Source: Lachnospiraceae bacterium (GTDB lineage Bacteria > Bacillota > Clostridia > Lachnospirales > Lachnospiraceae). Taken from it: a DNA stretch of 64,000 nt. Location: assembly GCA_910575275.1 (NCBI GenBank), contig CAJTEE010000006.1, forward strand, positions 186,001 through 250,000, read 5' to 3'. The translations under genes and the position numbers were made by a program. Of this stretch, positions 1 to 9,112 are shown piece by piece (position 1 is the stretch's first letter; the number at the start of each line of letters is the position of its first letter). Below the pieces are notes generated by a model, which saw only the letters and a program-made list of their open reading frames with translations, was not told the origin of the DNA and did not search any database.

Positions 1-520
1 AGCCGATGTCCCCGTCGCCGGAGATCACATAGATGCCCTTCTCTTTTGCCTTCCGTAAGACGTCCGCGGTTCCTTCCACATCGACCGCCCATAAGAAGAT
101 GACGTTGACGCCCATGGTGATCATGTTCTCGATCTGCTCGACCTGCGTGATCGCATTGCTGTCCGCGCCCTGGATAATATATTTGATCCCGCGCTCGTCG
201 GCCATTTTTTCAAAGTTCTCCTGGAACGTAATCATATATTCGTCGGCCATCGTCGTTAGGCTGCAGCCGACATAAAGCTCGTCATCCGGGACGACCTCCA
301 GCTTCTTTGCCAGGTCGTCGACTGCCGCCGCAGCACTTTCGGCTGCCGTCGTCTCTCCTGCCGGGGCTGCGGTTGTGTCTCCTGACGCCGCTGCCGTTGT
401 CGCTGCCGGAGCCGCCGTCGTGGCGGCGGAGGAGCCTCCGTTGCTGCATCCGGTCAGGGCTGTCATTGCCAGTGCCGCCGCCATCACGCCGGCAGTGAAT
501 CGGTTCATACGTTTTTTCAT
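1..520 (-). CDS. Sugar ABC transporter substrate-binding lipoprotein (partial, C-terminus beyond window)
   Basis: This gene runs off the left edge, so only about 173 N-terminal residues are visible. It starts at the ATG at 520, preceded by an AGGAGG ribosome binding site at about 528-533. The product opens with a lysine-rich signal peptide and a lipobox ending in TALTGC, so it should be a membrane-anchored lipoprotein. A Thr/Ala-rich linker follows (about residues 28-55), then a periplasmic-binding-protein fold start with the motifs LYVGCSLTTMADEY and GADSNAITQVEQIENM typical of the ribose/galactose-binding (Peripla_BP_4) family. It lies downstream of the two-component system and ABC-like gene on the same strand. 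The ligand is presumably a sugar, but nothing visible identifies which. Confidence 0.85.
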   Translation of the reverse strand, partial: MKKRMNRFTAGVMAAALAMTALTGCSNGGSSAATTAAPAATTAAASGDTTAAPAGETTAAESAAAAVDDLAKKLEVVPDDELYVGCSLTTMADEYMITFQENFEKMADERGIKYIIQGADSNAITQVEQIENMITMGVNVIFLWAVDVEGTADVLRKAKEKGIYVISGDGDIG

Positions 521-549
521 GAATACAACCTCCTTTTTTTTGTGATATG

Positions 550-578
550 ATTATAGCATGGAGGTTTTTCACAAAAAA
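550..578 (-). promoter_or_regulatory. Possible promoter of the substrate-binding protein gene
   Basis: On the minus strand a perfect TATAAT lies at 550-555, about 30 bases upstream of the start codon. The -35 position 17 bases further up is only a T-run, so the promoter would be weak or activator-dependent. The 117-base gap before this gene, longer than the other gaps in the operon, fits an internal promoter. Confidence 0.35.
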
Positions 579-637
579 AGTGGAAATATTTTATAAAAGG
601 TGTCAATTTTTGCGAAAAAAGAAGGCATCCAGGCTCT

Positions 638-2116
638 CTAAAAGAGCCGTTCCGCCTTGAGCTTTGAAAAATCCTCCCTGTGCAGAGTAGTCTTGTAGCA
701 GCTTTTTTCGGTATGGATGATCGCGCCGCAGATCAATTCCTCCTCATAGAAGCTGCTCTCGCTTAACAGGATCAGGAAACCGCGTCGGGACAGTGTCCGC
801 AGATATTCCCTGAGACCGTCCGCCTCCTGGATGTTGAGTCGGTAGGTGGGGTCCTCGAGAATCAGGATATCCGGCTTCTGCAGAAGATAGCGATGGATAG
901 AGAGGATTTTTTTCTGCATGCTGTTCAGCTCCCAGACCGGAGTCCCGGCAGGCACGGAAATCTGCCTGCAGAATTCCTCCTCCAAAAAGTCGTCGATCCG
1001 GTTCACCGAGAGGTACAGAGATTTAGCCGCGCGGGATTTGTTGGGGATCGCGATGTTTTTTCCGATTGCCATATTTTCAAGCAGGAGAAAGGCGCTCTCC
1101 CTTGGGATATAGACGGCTCGGCCGGCCTTAAAAAGCTCCTCAAAGCCATATCTTTGCTGCCCGTTTTCATAAAACAGGCAGGTATGATTTTCCCGCTCAA
1201 AATCCAGAAGCTGTTCGCCGAAGGACTTGGCCTTATCCCCGAACCCGTCGTAAAAGCCGTAAATACAGCCTGGGGAAAGCCGGATATGCGGCCCTCTGCC
1301 AAAAAGACAGATGACAGGAGCGTTAACGGGCTCCTCGTCTCCTTCCCGCTTTTGGCCGGTTTCCCATTGCTTTTCCTCCACGCCGAGCCAGAGCCTGGCA
1401 ACCGTCTGATACAGGACCGCTTGGGAAAAGTAGGTTTTTTCGTTGGAAAAATAGGTCTTCATGTCCCGCCCGTTTTTGGTCAGGACGATTTTTCTCGCGC
1501 CGTCTAAGAGAACGCCCGGCCGGTCGGCGAGAATCAGGGAGGCGATTCCCTTGCCGCGAAGTTCCCGTATAAGCTCCCGGATTCGTCGCTTTTCGGAGGC
1601 ATTGTATTCATTTTCCACGTCGTCGATCAAGAGGAGCCTTGCGCCGTTTACAAGCGCCTTTGCAAGGCATACCTGAAATCGCTCAAAGGGGCCGAGCTGC
1701 CAGACGCTCGTCTCGGGTTCGATGGCAAGGCCGACCTTTTTAAGAACCTCGCGGGCTTCGGCGACAGCGGCCTTTTTGCGGTATAGCATAAACAGTCCCC
1801 GCCCCCGTCTCCCCCGCACCGCAAAAATGTTTTCTGCGACAGACAGGGAATCCACAAGCTGTGCATTCGTATCAATATGAAAAATGCCGTACCGGGCCGC
1901 GAGTGCTTCATTATACTCGGCGATGCGTTTCTCCCCGAGAAAGAGCATGCCCCCGGTTATTTTCCGATAGCCGGCGATGATCTGCCAGATTTCCTCAAGC
2001 TCGCCTCTGTGATTCGACAGAAGAAAGAGGATCTCTCCCTCAAAAACCGTCAGATTCAAGTCCTTGAGCCGTCCCTCCGTGGAAACATGGCTCATCCATA
2101 AAAATTCCTGTACCAA
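638..2116 (-). CDS. Tandem ABC-ATPase-like protein with degraded ATP sites, sugar-transport operon
   Basis: This 492-residue protein has the two-cassette layout of sugar ABC ATPases (RbsA/MglA/XylG type, usually about 500 residues). The catalytic motifs are eroded. Where the first Walker A should be, the sequence reads FLLSNHRGELEEIWQIIAG, with no GxxGxGKS. The second reads GFYDGFGDKAKSFGEQL. The ABC signature is replaced by QLGPFERFQV and the H-loop histidines are absent (LILADRP, LLSESS). Walker B survives as LLLIDD and ILILEDP. It sits between a YesM-like kinase and a substrate-binding lipoprotein, all on one strand. I infer a non-hydrolysing scaffold or sensory partner rather than a working pump motor. 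No permease is visible; it could lie left of the window. Confidence 0.75.
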   Translation of the reverse strand: MVQEFLWMSHVSTEGRLKDLNLTVFEGEILFLLSNHRGELEEIWQIIAGYRKITGGMLFLGEKRIAEYNEALAARYGIFHIDTNAQLVDSLSVAENIFAVRGRRGRGLFMLYRKKAAVAEAREVLKKVGLAIEPETSVWQLGPFERFQVCLAKALVNGARLLLIDDVENEYNASEKRRIRELIRELRGKGIASLILADRPGVLLDGARKIVLTKNGRDMKTYFSNEKTYFSQAVLYQTVARLWLGVEEKQWETGQKREGDEEPVNAPVICLFGRGPHIRLSPGCIYGFYDGFGDKAKSFGEQLLDFERENHTCLFYENGQQRYGFEELFKAGRAVYIPRESAFLLLENMAIGKNIAIPNKSRAAKSLYLSVNRIDDFLEEEFCRQISVPAGTPVWELNSMQKKILSIHRYLLQKPDILILEDPTYRLNIQEADGLREYLRTLSRRGFLILLSESSFYEEELICGAIIHTEKSCYKTTLHREDFSKLKAERLF

Positions 2117-2158
2117 ATCCGTTCCTCCGCCGTCTTTAATGAGTATTCCCGGAGACTT

Positions 2159-3076
2159 TTATGCCTGCCTGTGTACCTCGCGCAGCTCCATGACCGGGAT
2201 GCAGACCTCCACATCCGTCCCCTGTCCCTCGACCGAGCAGACGCGCAGGCCGTATTCCTCGCCGAACTGGAGCTTGATCCGGTTATTTACGTTCGTGAGG
2301 GCGATGCCCTTTCGGTAAGCCTCCGCCGCCTTGTTCTGCTTTTCAAGTCTCTGCAGCTTTTGGTTCATGCGGATCACCTGCTCCTCGGACATGCCGATTC
2401 CGTTGTCCGAGATCGTAATATAAAACTTGCACTGCGTCTGAATAACCTGGATCGTGACGGCGCCGCGTCCCCTTTTTTGCTCCAGGCCGTGGAAGATTGC
2501 ATTTTCGACGATCGGCTGCAGCGTCATTTTCGGGATCGCCTTATCCAACGGGGCACTGCAGAGGACGTCAAAAGAAAAACGGTTTTCGAAGCGGTACTGC
2601 TGGATAAAAAAATAGTCCCGGATGTTGTCCAGCTCATCCTGAATCGTCACGATGTCCTCCCGGTTGCTGATACAATAGCGGAAAAAACGGCCGAGTTTTT
2701 CCGTCATCGCGGCGATTTCTGCCTGTTTATTGAAAAGCGCCTGGCTCCGGATCGCCTCTAAGGTGTTGTAGAGGAAATGCGGATTGATCTGGCTCTGTAA
2801 GGCCGAGTATTCGATCTGCTTTTCAATGAGCTGTAAGGAATACTGTGACTGCATCAGATCCCGCATCTTATAGAGGATGCGCTCGGCCCGCGGCGGCGGC
2901 ATCCCGATGATCTCTCCGTTTTTATAGTAATCCGACAGGTCGGTTTTCAAAAGCCATAAAAGCTCCTTACTGTCCCTGCGCAGCTGCCTGCCCTTGATCC
3001 AGGTGAAGACAAAGTACGCCGTCAGCAATAGAAGCAGCGTCCCGCTGAAAAAATGCGCCCAGGTGAATGTTTTCAT
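2159..3076 (-). CDS. Sensor histidine kinase, YesM-like (HisKA_7TM-less, His_kinase family)
   Basis: The product (305 residues) has one N-terminal membrane segment at about residues 8-25 and no extracellular loop, followed by the His_kinase domain. The phospho-acceptor box is QINPHFLYNTLEAIR. The ATP-binding part shows the N-box TLQPIVENAIFHGLE, the G-box ISDNGIGM and the late motif GIALTNVNNRIKLQFG. YesM kinases normally carry a large sensor loop, so this short form probably takes its signal from a partner protein; the neighbouring ABC-like protein or lipoprotein are candidates. It follows the response regulator gene with a 15-base gap, so the two are surely co-transcribed. Confidence 0.9.
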   Translation of the reverse strand: MKTFTWAHFFSGTLLLLLTAYFVFTWIKGRQLRRDSKELLWLLKTDLSDYYKNGEIIGMPPPRAERILYKMRDLMQSQYSLQLIEKQIEYSALQSQINPHFLYNTLEAIRSQALFNKQAEIAAMTEKLGRFFRYCISNREDIVTIQDELDNIRDYFFIQQYRFENRFSFDVLCSAPLDKAIPKMTLQPIVENAIFHGLEQKRGRGAVTIQVIQTQCKFYITISDNGIGMSEEQVIRMNQKLQRLEKQNKAAEAYRKGIALTNVNNRIKLQFGEEYGLRVCSVEGQGTDVEVCIPVMELREVHRQA

Positions 3077-3091
3077 ACGCGATCGTTCCTC

Positions 3092-4693
3092 TTACAGATA
3101 TAATTTCCGGTATTCGCTGGCCTTGATCCCGACCGTTTTCTTAAACAGCTTCCGGAAATACTTGTCATCCGGATAGCCGGTCATGGCGGCGATCTCGCCA
3201 ATGCTCTTATTCGTATCCCGCAAGAGCCGCTTGGCCTCAGTCAGACGCACCTCGGTTAAGTATTCCGTAAAATTCTGGCCGGTTTGTTTTTTAAAGATAT
3301 TGCTGAAATAGGCGGGGGCAAAGCCGGCCATGGCCGCGGCCTCCTCAAGCGTGACGGCGTCGCGAAGATGCTCCTCGACATATTGCTTGACCATGAGGAC
3401 AGGCTTTTTGTCGCTGCCGGCTTTTTCGTCTGCCTTTGTCTGCAGAAAGTGCTGGATCGCGGATTCGATGCAGTCCCAGAGACTGTGGAGGCTTCCGCAG
3501 CGATAGCTCTTTTCCTCAAGCTCGTCCGCGAGCGCCTGCTCCGCGGGGGTGCAGTAATCCGATAAATAGGTACGGAACACGTCGATGATTTCCCCGCGCA
3601 GCTCATAGGCAGCCAGAAGCTTTTCTGCCGACGGCCCCGCCGCCTCCCGGATCCCCTCAAACCAGCGAGGGACCGCCTCCGCCTGCAAAAGCTCCATGGC
3701 GGACATAAGCGCCTTTTTCCGTTCCGCAAGCTCCTCCGGGGCAAAGATCTCTGTCTGCGGCGCGGGTTTATAGGAATGGATCTTCAGATTCGGCCAGGCC
3801 ATCTTCTGCCATTCCGCCATGCCGGCCCGGCTGAAGGAATCGAAAAAGTGCTCCTTTTGCGTCTCGATGGTGCCGATTCCCAGGGTCGGGCGGAAATTCC
3901 CGTAGATCTCCTCCATCATGCGCACGTCGTAGAAAAAGTCCTTGACCGCCCCGTTAAGCTTTTCCCGGTCTTCCATATCGAAATAGAGCGTGCACCAGAT
4001 GCCCCTGGCACCGGTGCCGGTGATCGCATACTGGCAAAACCGGAATTTTTTGGAAAACAGCGCCTCGGTCTTTTCGAGGAAAAGGCTTCCCTCCTTTAAA
4101 AGCTCCTGATTCTCCACGTTCAGGAGAAGGGCGAGAAACGCTCCCTTTGCCGTGATCTCCATCTCATATTTTTGCTTCATTTCCTGCTCACCAAGGAGAG
4201 CAGCCTTTCCGGAAAACTTTCCGTCGAGGACGTCGCGCAGGAATTGAAGCTGCTTTCTGCGATATTCGTTCTCCACGATCTGCTTCGCCCGGTCATTTAA
4301 CTGCCTGGTCTGCTGTTTTTTGTCCAGCAGACGGCAGGTCTTTTCCAGAACCTCGTTCAGCTGCTGTCGGTCAATGGGCTTTAAGAGATAATCCACGATC
4401 CCGAAGCGCAGGGCGTTTTGGGCATATTCAAAGTGGCGGTAGCCGCTGATGATGATAAATGCCGTGTCAATACCGCCTGCCTTTGTTTTTTCGATGAGTT
4501 GCAGGCCGTCGTAAATCGGCATACGGATATCCGTGATGACGAGATCCGGGTGAAGCTTGAGAATCGCCTCATAGGCCTCCTCCCCATCCGTACAGACGGC
4601 GGCGATCTCAATCGAAAACCTCTCCCAGTCCCCCAGCATCTGGATCAGTTTACAGGTTTTGTTTTCATCATCTGCAATGATTGCCTTGTACAT
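3092..4693 (-). CDS. Response regulator with AraC-type DNA-binding domain, YesN-like
   Basis: I place the start at the ATG at 4693, which has GAGGAAG just upstream; a longer reading to 4744 lacks a good site. The 533-residue product has a receiver domain (phospho-acceptor Asp55 in LVITDIRMP, conserved Lys105 in LLKPID), a long central region (about 130-420) with no recognised fold, and two C-terminal helix-turn-helix motifs of the AraC class (VTLEEAAAMAGFAPAYFSNIF and SIGEIAAMTGYPDDKYFRKLF region). It is the first gene of the minus-strand operon and is the natural partner of the kinase at 2159-3076. The likely role is activation of a sugar uptake or glycoside utilisation operon. Confidence 0.92.
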   Translation of the reverse strand: MYKAIIADDENKTCKLIQMLGDWERFSIEIAAVCTDGEEAYEAILKLHPDLVITDIRMPIYDGLQLIEKTKAGGIDTAFIIISGYRHFEYAQNALRFGIVDYLLKPIDRQQLNEVLEKTCRLLDKKQQTRQLNDRAKQIVENEYRRKQLQFLRDVLDGKFSGKAALLGEQEMKQKYEMEITAKGAFLALLLNVENQELLKEGSLFLEKTEALFSKKFRFCQYAITGTGARGIWCTLYFDMEDREKLNGAVKDFFYDVRMMEEIYGNFRPTLGIGTIETQKEHFFDSFSRAGMAEWQKMAWPNLKIHSYKPAPQTEIFAPEELAERKKALMSAMELLQAEAVPRWFEGIREAAGPSAEKLLAAYELRGEIIDVFRTYLSDYCTPAEQALADELEEKSYRCGSLHSLWDCIESAIQHFLQTKADEKAGSDKKPVLMVKQYVEEHLRDAVTLEEAAAMAGFAPAYFSNIFKKQTGQNFTEYLTEVRLTEAKRLLRDTNKSIGEIAAMTGYPDDKYFRKLFKKTVGIKASEYRKLYL

Positions 4694-4825
4694 AGCTTCC
4701 TCATATCTGGTCAAACTGTTTTTGTTGCTGTTCACTCCGTTCACAGCAACATGTTTTCTTGTGTCTGCTTTTTAGTATACACTACGAAAAAATGCGAAAC
4801 AACCCTGTTTCACCAAAAAATGTGA

Positions 4826-4854
4826 TTTACTTTTCCCGGAGCCTGTGTTATACT
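4826..4854 (+). promoter_or_regulatory. Promoter of rpsO
   Basis: TTTACT at 4826-4831 and TATACT at 4849-4854 are separated by exactly 17 bases, matching a housekeeping-sigma promoter. Transcription would begin about 90 bases before the rpsO start codon, leaving room for a structured leader. Confidence 0.65.
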
Positions 4855-4859
4855 CTAGC

Positions 4860-4953
4860 CGTATGTGATGCGCCGGCGCTCGGTTTTTCGGAGGACTCCA
4901 ACCAGGACCTGGTGACCGGTAAGACAAAGACAGGATTAAAGGAGGAAATCACG
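4860..4953 (+). promoter_or_regulatory. Structured rpsO leader, candidate S15 autoregulatory RNA
   Basis: The leader contains a 10-base palindrome GCGCCGGCGC at about 4869-4878 and a short hairpin ACCAG-GAC-CTGGT at about 4900-4912 before the ribosome binding site AAAGGAGG at 4938-4945. Ribosomal protein S15 is known to bind and repress its own mRNA leader in many bacteria, with different RNA folds in different groups. That this leader does so is inference from position and structure. Confidence 0.35.
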
Positions 4954-5220
4954 ATGATTTCAAAGGAAAAGAAGGCGGCGATCATCGCCGAATACGGAAG
5001 AAAGCCGGGAGATACCGGTTCTCCGGAGGTACAGATCGCGATCCTGACTGCCAGGATCACAGAGCTGACAGAGCATTTAAAAGAAAACCCGAAGGATCAC
5101 CATTCCAGACGCGGGCTTCTCATGATGGTAGGTCAGAGACGCGGACTTCTCGCGTACCTTAAGAAGACGGATCTAGACGGCTACCGTGCTCTGATTGAGA
5201 AACTGGGCATCAGAAAGTAA
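4954..5220 (+). CDS. rpsO: 30S ribosomal protein S15
   Basis: The 88-residue product matches bacterial S15 along its whole length, with the conserved blocks [32 protein letters not shown] and LVG-like [15 protein letters not shown] and the ending [13 protein letters not shown]15 binds 16S rRNA in the platform of the small subunit. The start at 4954 follows AAAGGAGG at a good distance; upstream in-frame codons are leader sequence. The pnp gene follows 248 bases downstream, an order conserved across many bacteria. Confidence 0.98.
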   Translation: MISKEKKAAIIAEYGRKPGDTGSPEVQIAILTARITELTEHLKENPKDHHSRRGLLMMVGQRRGLLAYLKKTDLDGYRALIEKLGIRK

Positions 5221-5230
5221 GGGAGCAAGT

Positions 5231-5306
5231 CTCCGCCCCATTGCGGAGCAATTGTTATGGGCGGAGGCCGTGACAGTTTCGGGTATCTGAACTGCCGCCT
5301 CCGCCC
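5231..5306 (+). promoter_or_regulatory. Mutually exclusive hairpins in the rpsO-pnp intergenic RNA
   Basis: Three complementary segments occur in a row: CTCCGCCC at 5231-5238, GGGCGGAGGC at 5259-5268 and GCCTCCGCCC at 5297-5306. Segment 2 can pair with segment 1 or, over ten perfect base pairs, with segment 3. The loop of the 2:3 stem has its own CAGTT/AACTG pair. A small third option pairs 5231-5236 with GCGGAG at 5243-5248. No clear U-run follows, so this may be an RNase-processing or mRNA-stability structure rather than a terminator. In Escherichia coli this intergenic region is an RNase III target that controls pnp. Confidence 0.6.
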
Positions 5307-5468
5307 TTGTATTATATCCTCACAGACTTTCAGCCAAACTGTGACGATGTATCATCTCTTGCAGCGGAAGCAGATTCCGAGACCGCTAAAGTGTGCATGA
5401 ACAGATTTCGTGCATAGTTCAGTAGTTTCGGCATCTTCTGCTGTGGAAAGAAGAAAAGGAGAAAAATT

Positions 5469-7703
5469 ATGTTTAAAAGCTTTTCCATGGAACTTGCCGG
5501 AAGAACTCTAACGGTAGAAGTGGGCCGCGTAGCAAAACAGGCGAACGGTGCGGCGTTCATGCATTACGGTGACACGATCGTCCTTTCTACGGCGACCGCG
5601 TCCACAAAACCGAGGGATGGAATCGACTTCTTCCCGCTCAGCGTAGAATTTGAAGAAAAAATGTATGCGGTCGGAAAGATCCCAGGCGGGTTTAACCGCA
5701 GAGAAGGCAAGGCCTCCGAAAATGCGGTGCTGACTGCACGTGTGATCGACCGCCCGATGCGCCCGCTGTTCCCGAAGGACTATCGGAACGATGTGACGCT
5801 TGACAATGTCGTCATGTCCGTGGACCCGGAGTGCAGCCCGGAGCTCACCGCCATGCTAGGCTCTGCGATCGCGACCTGTATTTCCGATATCCCGTTTGAC
5901 GGCCCATGTGCGACCACGCAGGTGGGCTTAATCGACGGCGAACTGATCATCAATCCGACCGCGGCCCAGAGACAGGTCTCCGAGCTCGCGCTGACCGTCG
6001 CCTCCACGCGGGAAAAGGTGATTATGATCGAGGCCGGGGCGAAGGAGGTCCCGGAGGACAAGATGCTTGAGGCGATCTTCAAGGCCCACGAGGTCAATCA
6101 GGAAATCATCAAATTCATTGACCGGATCGTGGCCGAGTGCGGCAAAGAGAAGCACACCTACGAGAGCTGTGCGGTTCCGGAGGAGCTGTTTGCGGCGATC
6201 CGGGAGATCGTACCGCCGGCTGAGATGGAGGAAGCGGTCTTTACGGATGACAAGCAGACCCGTGAGGACAACATCCGTGCGATCACGGAGCGCTTGGAGG
6301 AGCACTTCGCGGAGAACGAGGAGTGGCTTCCGCTCATCGGCGACGCGGTATACCAGTACCAGAAAAAGACGGTCCGCAAGATGATCTTAAAGGATCACAA
6401 GCGTCCTGACGGGCGTCGGATCGACGAGATCCGTCCGTTGGCCGCCGAGATCGATCTTCTGCCGCGCGTACACGGATCCGGCATGTTTACCCGCGGACAG
6501 ACGCAGATCTTAAATGCCTGCACGCTGGCTCCGCTTTCCGAGGCGCAGCGCCTGGACGGCCTTGACGAGAACGAGACAACCAAGCGATATATGCACCATT
6601 ATAATTTCCCGTCCTTCTCCGTCGGCGAGACGAAGCCGTCGAGAGGCCCGGGACGCCGTGAGATCGGCCACGGTGCCCTTGCGGAGAGAGCCCTTCTTCC
6701 GGTACTGCCGAGTGAGGAGGAATTCCCGTACGCGATCCGTACCGTGTCCGAGACCATGGAATCCAACGGTTCCACCTCCCAGGCCAGCATCTGCGCGTCC
6801 ACGTTGTCTCTGATGGCGGCCGGCGTACCGATCAAGTCCATGGTGGCGGGTATTTCCTGCGGCCTGGTGACAGGCGAGACGGATGACGATTATTTAGTGC
6901 TTACCGATATCCAGGGGCTTGAGGACTTCTTCGGTGACATGGACTTCAAGGTCGGCGGCACACACAAGGGAATTACGGCGATCCAGATGGATATCAAGAT
7001 CCATGGCCTGACCCGCCCGATCATCGAGGAGGCAATCCGCCGCTGCCGTGAGGCGCGCCTTTATATCATGGATCAGATCATGGCGCCTGTTATCTCCGAG
7101 CCGAGAAAGCAGCTCTCCAAGTACGCGCCGAAGATCAGCCAGATCATGATTGACCCGATGAAGATCGGCGATGTGGTCGGCAAGCAGGGCAAGGTGATCA
7201 ACGGAATTATCGCCGATACCGGTGTGAAGATTGATATCACGGATGACGGGGCCGTCAATGTATGCGGCACGGACCAGGAGATGATCGATAAAGCGATCTC
7301 CATCGTCAAGAATATTGTGACCGACGCGCAGCCGGGCATGATTTACACCGGCAAGGTTGTCCGGATTATGGAGTTCGGCGCATTCGTCGAGCTGGCTCCG
7401 AATAAGGACGGTATGGTCCACATTTCCAAGCTGTGCGAGAAGCGCGTGGGCAAGGTGGAGGACGTCGTAAAGATCGGAGACGTCGTGACCGTGCGCGTCG
7501 TGGAGGTTGACCATATGGGCCGGATCAATCTGACGATGCGGCCGGAGGATATGACGGCCGACCTTGAGAAGCTGACCCGCCCGGAGCCCAGAAACGACCG
7601 CAGAGGCGGGGGCCGCGACGGAGGCCGTGACCGTGACCGCAGAGGCGGTGACCGCGACCGCCGCGACGACAGGCGGGAGCGGAGAGAGGGCCGCGAGGAG
7701 TAG
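5469..7703 (+). CDS. pnp: Polynucleotide phosphorylase
   Basis: The 744-residue product is a full-length PNPase, which degrades RNA 3' to 5' with phosphate. Two RNase PH-like halves are visible: the first begins MELAGRTLTVEVGRVAKQANG and contains KIPGGFNRREGKASENAV; the second contains RPDGRRIDEIRPLAAEIDLLPR, GSGMFTRGQTQ and the catalytic DIQGLEDFFGDMDFKVGGT block. A KH domain follows (about 555-615, with the loop GKQG where GPGG is more usual), then an S1 domain (about 622-693). The C-terminus is a run of Arg, Gly and Asp repeats that is probably disordered and RNA-binding. AAAGGAG precedes the start. Confidence 0.98.
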   Translation: MFKSFSMELAGRTLTVEVGRVAKQANGAAFMHYGDTIVLSTATASTKPRDGIDFFPLSVEFEEKMYAVGKIPGGFNRREGKASENAVLTARVIDRPMRPLFPKDYRNDVTLDNVVMSVDPECSPELTAMLGSAIATCISDIPFDGPCATTQVGLIDGELIINPTAAQRQVSELALTVASTREKVIMIEAGAKEVPEDKMLEAIFKAHEVNQEIIKFIDRIVAECGKEKHTYESCAVPEELFAAIREIVPPAEMEEAVFTDDKQTREDNIRAITERLEEHFAENEEWLPLIGDAVYQYQKKTVRKMILKDHKRPDGRRIDEIRPLAAEIDLLPRVHGSGMFTRGQTQILNACTLAPLSEAQRLDGLDENETTKRYMHHYNFPSFSVGETKPSRGPGRREIGHGALAERALLPVLPSEEEFPYAIRTVSETMESNGSTSQASICASTLSLMAAGVPIKSMVAGISCGLVTGETDDDYLVLTDIQGLEDFFGDMDFKVGGTHKGITAIQMDIKIHGLTRPIIEEAIRRCREARLYIMDQIMAPVISEPRKQLSKYAPKISQIMIDPMKIGDVVGKQGKVINGIIADTGVKIDITDDGAVNVCGTDQEMIDKAISIVKNIVTDAQPGMIYTGKVVRIMEFGAFVELAPNKDGMVHISKLCEKRVGKVEDVVKIGDVVTVRVVEVDHMGRINLTMRPEDMTADLEKLTRPEPRNDRRGGGRDGGRDRDRRGGDRDRRDDRRERREGREE

Positions 7704-7716
7704 GATATCGCATAGC

Positions 7717-7747
7717 AGGGCTGCCGGTTGATCCGGCGGCCCTTTTT
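7717..7747 (+). terminator. Rho-independent terminator after pnp
   Basis: An AGGGC-T-GCCGG stem pairs with CCGGC-G-GCCCT around a five-base loop and is followed by a T-run, 14 bases after the pnp stop codon. Confidence 0.85.
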
Positions 7748-7862
7748 AAATGCCGCTCATTGTCTCGTTTTAAGTTGTCTCGCTTTAATAAAGCGGGGGA
7801 TTGACCCAGCGCCGGTTTTGCTTTAAAATGAAAACAAAACTATGAAAAGGAGCCAGGAAAGT

Positions 7863-9104
7863 ATGAAGCGGATCGAAGACATTTTTAACAGCGAACAGTT
7901 TAAACAGGCCCTCACGTTCATCGAGGAGGACAGGGAGCACACGCTGGAGCAGCAGATCACGCTGGCCCAGATCCCGGCATGGTCGAACCATGAGGAGAAA
8001 AAGGCAGAGCGCTTTGCCGAGATGGTAAAAGAGATCGGCTATGAGGACGTGACGGTCGATGCGGTGTCCAACGTCTATACGGTGTTAAAGGGGAGCGGGG
8101 ACGGCCCGAAGGTATTGATCACGGCGCACTGCGATACGGTCTTTCCGCTGGATACCGACCTTACGGTCCGAAGAACACCGGATGGAAAGATCTGCTGTCC
8201 GGGAATCTGTGACGATACGCGCGGCATGGCGGAGATTCTCTCGATCCTGCGCGCCGTGAAGGCCTGCGGGATCCGGACGGTCGGAGATATTATCATCGGC
8301 ACCGACGTGGGAGAGGAAAATCTTGGCGGCATGCGCGGAATCCGGCATCTGTGTAAAACGATGCCCGATCTGGACGGATTTATCAGCATTGATCTCCCCA
8401 ATGCGAACGCCTTGACCCATGCGGGAACGGGAAGCCTTCGTCTTAAGATCGTATTTCATGGCATCGGCGGTCACAGCTTCGCCGCCTTCGGCATACCGAA
8501 CCCGGCTTACGCATTAGGCGGTGCGATTGCCAGGATCGCGGCGTTTAAGGTGCCCGAGACTCCGAAAACGACGTTCAACGTGGGCGTGGTATCCGGAGGG
8601 ACCGGGGCGACTGCGATTGCCAGAGAGATGGAGATGCAGGTCGATATCCGTTCAAACGGAAAAGAGGAGCTGGCAGAGCTGGAGAGGAAGCTTAAGGCCG
8701 CGGTTAAAGAGGCGGTCGAGGAGGAGAATGCCAGATGGGAGAGCCCGGACAAGCTCACCTATACGATCGAGGTGATGGGGGATCTTCCGGTAGCGCCGCA
8801 GAGCGGAGATGTCACGATTGCCCGGGTCGGGCTGGCCTGCTTAAAGCAGATGGGGATCAAGCATGAGCCCAATCCCGAGGGAGCGTCGCCCACGGACAGC
8901 AATATGGCAATCGTGAGCGGGATACCGGCCATCACGGTCGGGCGCGGCGGAATAGGCGGAGGCGGACATTCCCTGGAGGAGTGGTTTATGCCTGTGGATG
9001 AGTTTAAGAGCCCGCAGAGGACGCTTTTAATCCTTTTGGCATTGGTGGGCCTTGAGGGCGTGAGTACGCCGATTCTGGAAAAGCGGGAGAAAAAGAGTGA
9101 ATAA
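7863..9104 (+). CDS. M20-family metallopeptidase (PepT-like)
   Basis: The start at 7863 is preferred because AAGGAG lies about ten bases upstream; the ATG at 7842 has none. The 413-residue product shows the di-zinc ligand order of M20 peptidases: the first His and Asp in LITAHCDTVFPLD, the bridging Asp in GICDDTRGMAE, the Glu-Glu pair in GTDVGEENLGGM, an Asp in ISIDLPNA and the late His in GGGGHSLEEWF. A dimerisation insert begins near GIGGHSFAAFG. It probably hydrolyses small peptides in the cytoplasm. It stands alone between two terminators. Confidence 0.88.
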   Translation: MKRIEDIFNSEQFKQALTFIEEDREHTLEQQITLAQIPAWSNHEEKKAERFAEMVKEIGYEDVTVDAVSNVYTVLKGSGDGPKVLITAHCDTVFPLDTDLTVRRTPDGKICCPGICDDTRGMAEILSILRAVKACGIRTVGDIIIGTDVGEENLGGMRGIRHLCKTMPDLDGFISIDLPNANALTHAGTGSLRLKIVFHGIGGHSFAAFGIPNPAYALGGAIARIAAFKVPETPKTTFNVGVVSGGTGATAIAREMEMQVDIRSNGKEELAELERKLKAAVKEAVEEENARWESPDKLTYTIEVMGDLPVAPQSGDVTIARVGLACLKQMGIKHEPNPEGASPTDSNMAIVSGIPAITVGRGGIGGGGHSLEEWFMPVDEFKSPQRTLLILLALVGLEGVSTPILEKREKKSE

Positions 9105-9112
9105 AGGGGGAT

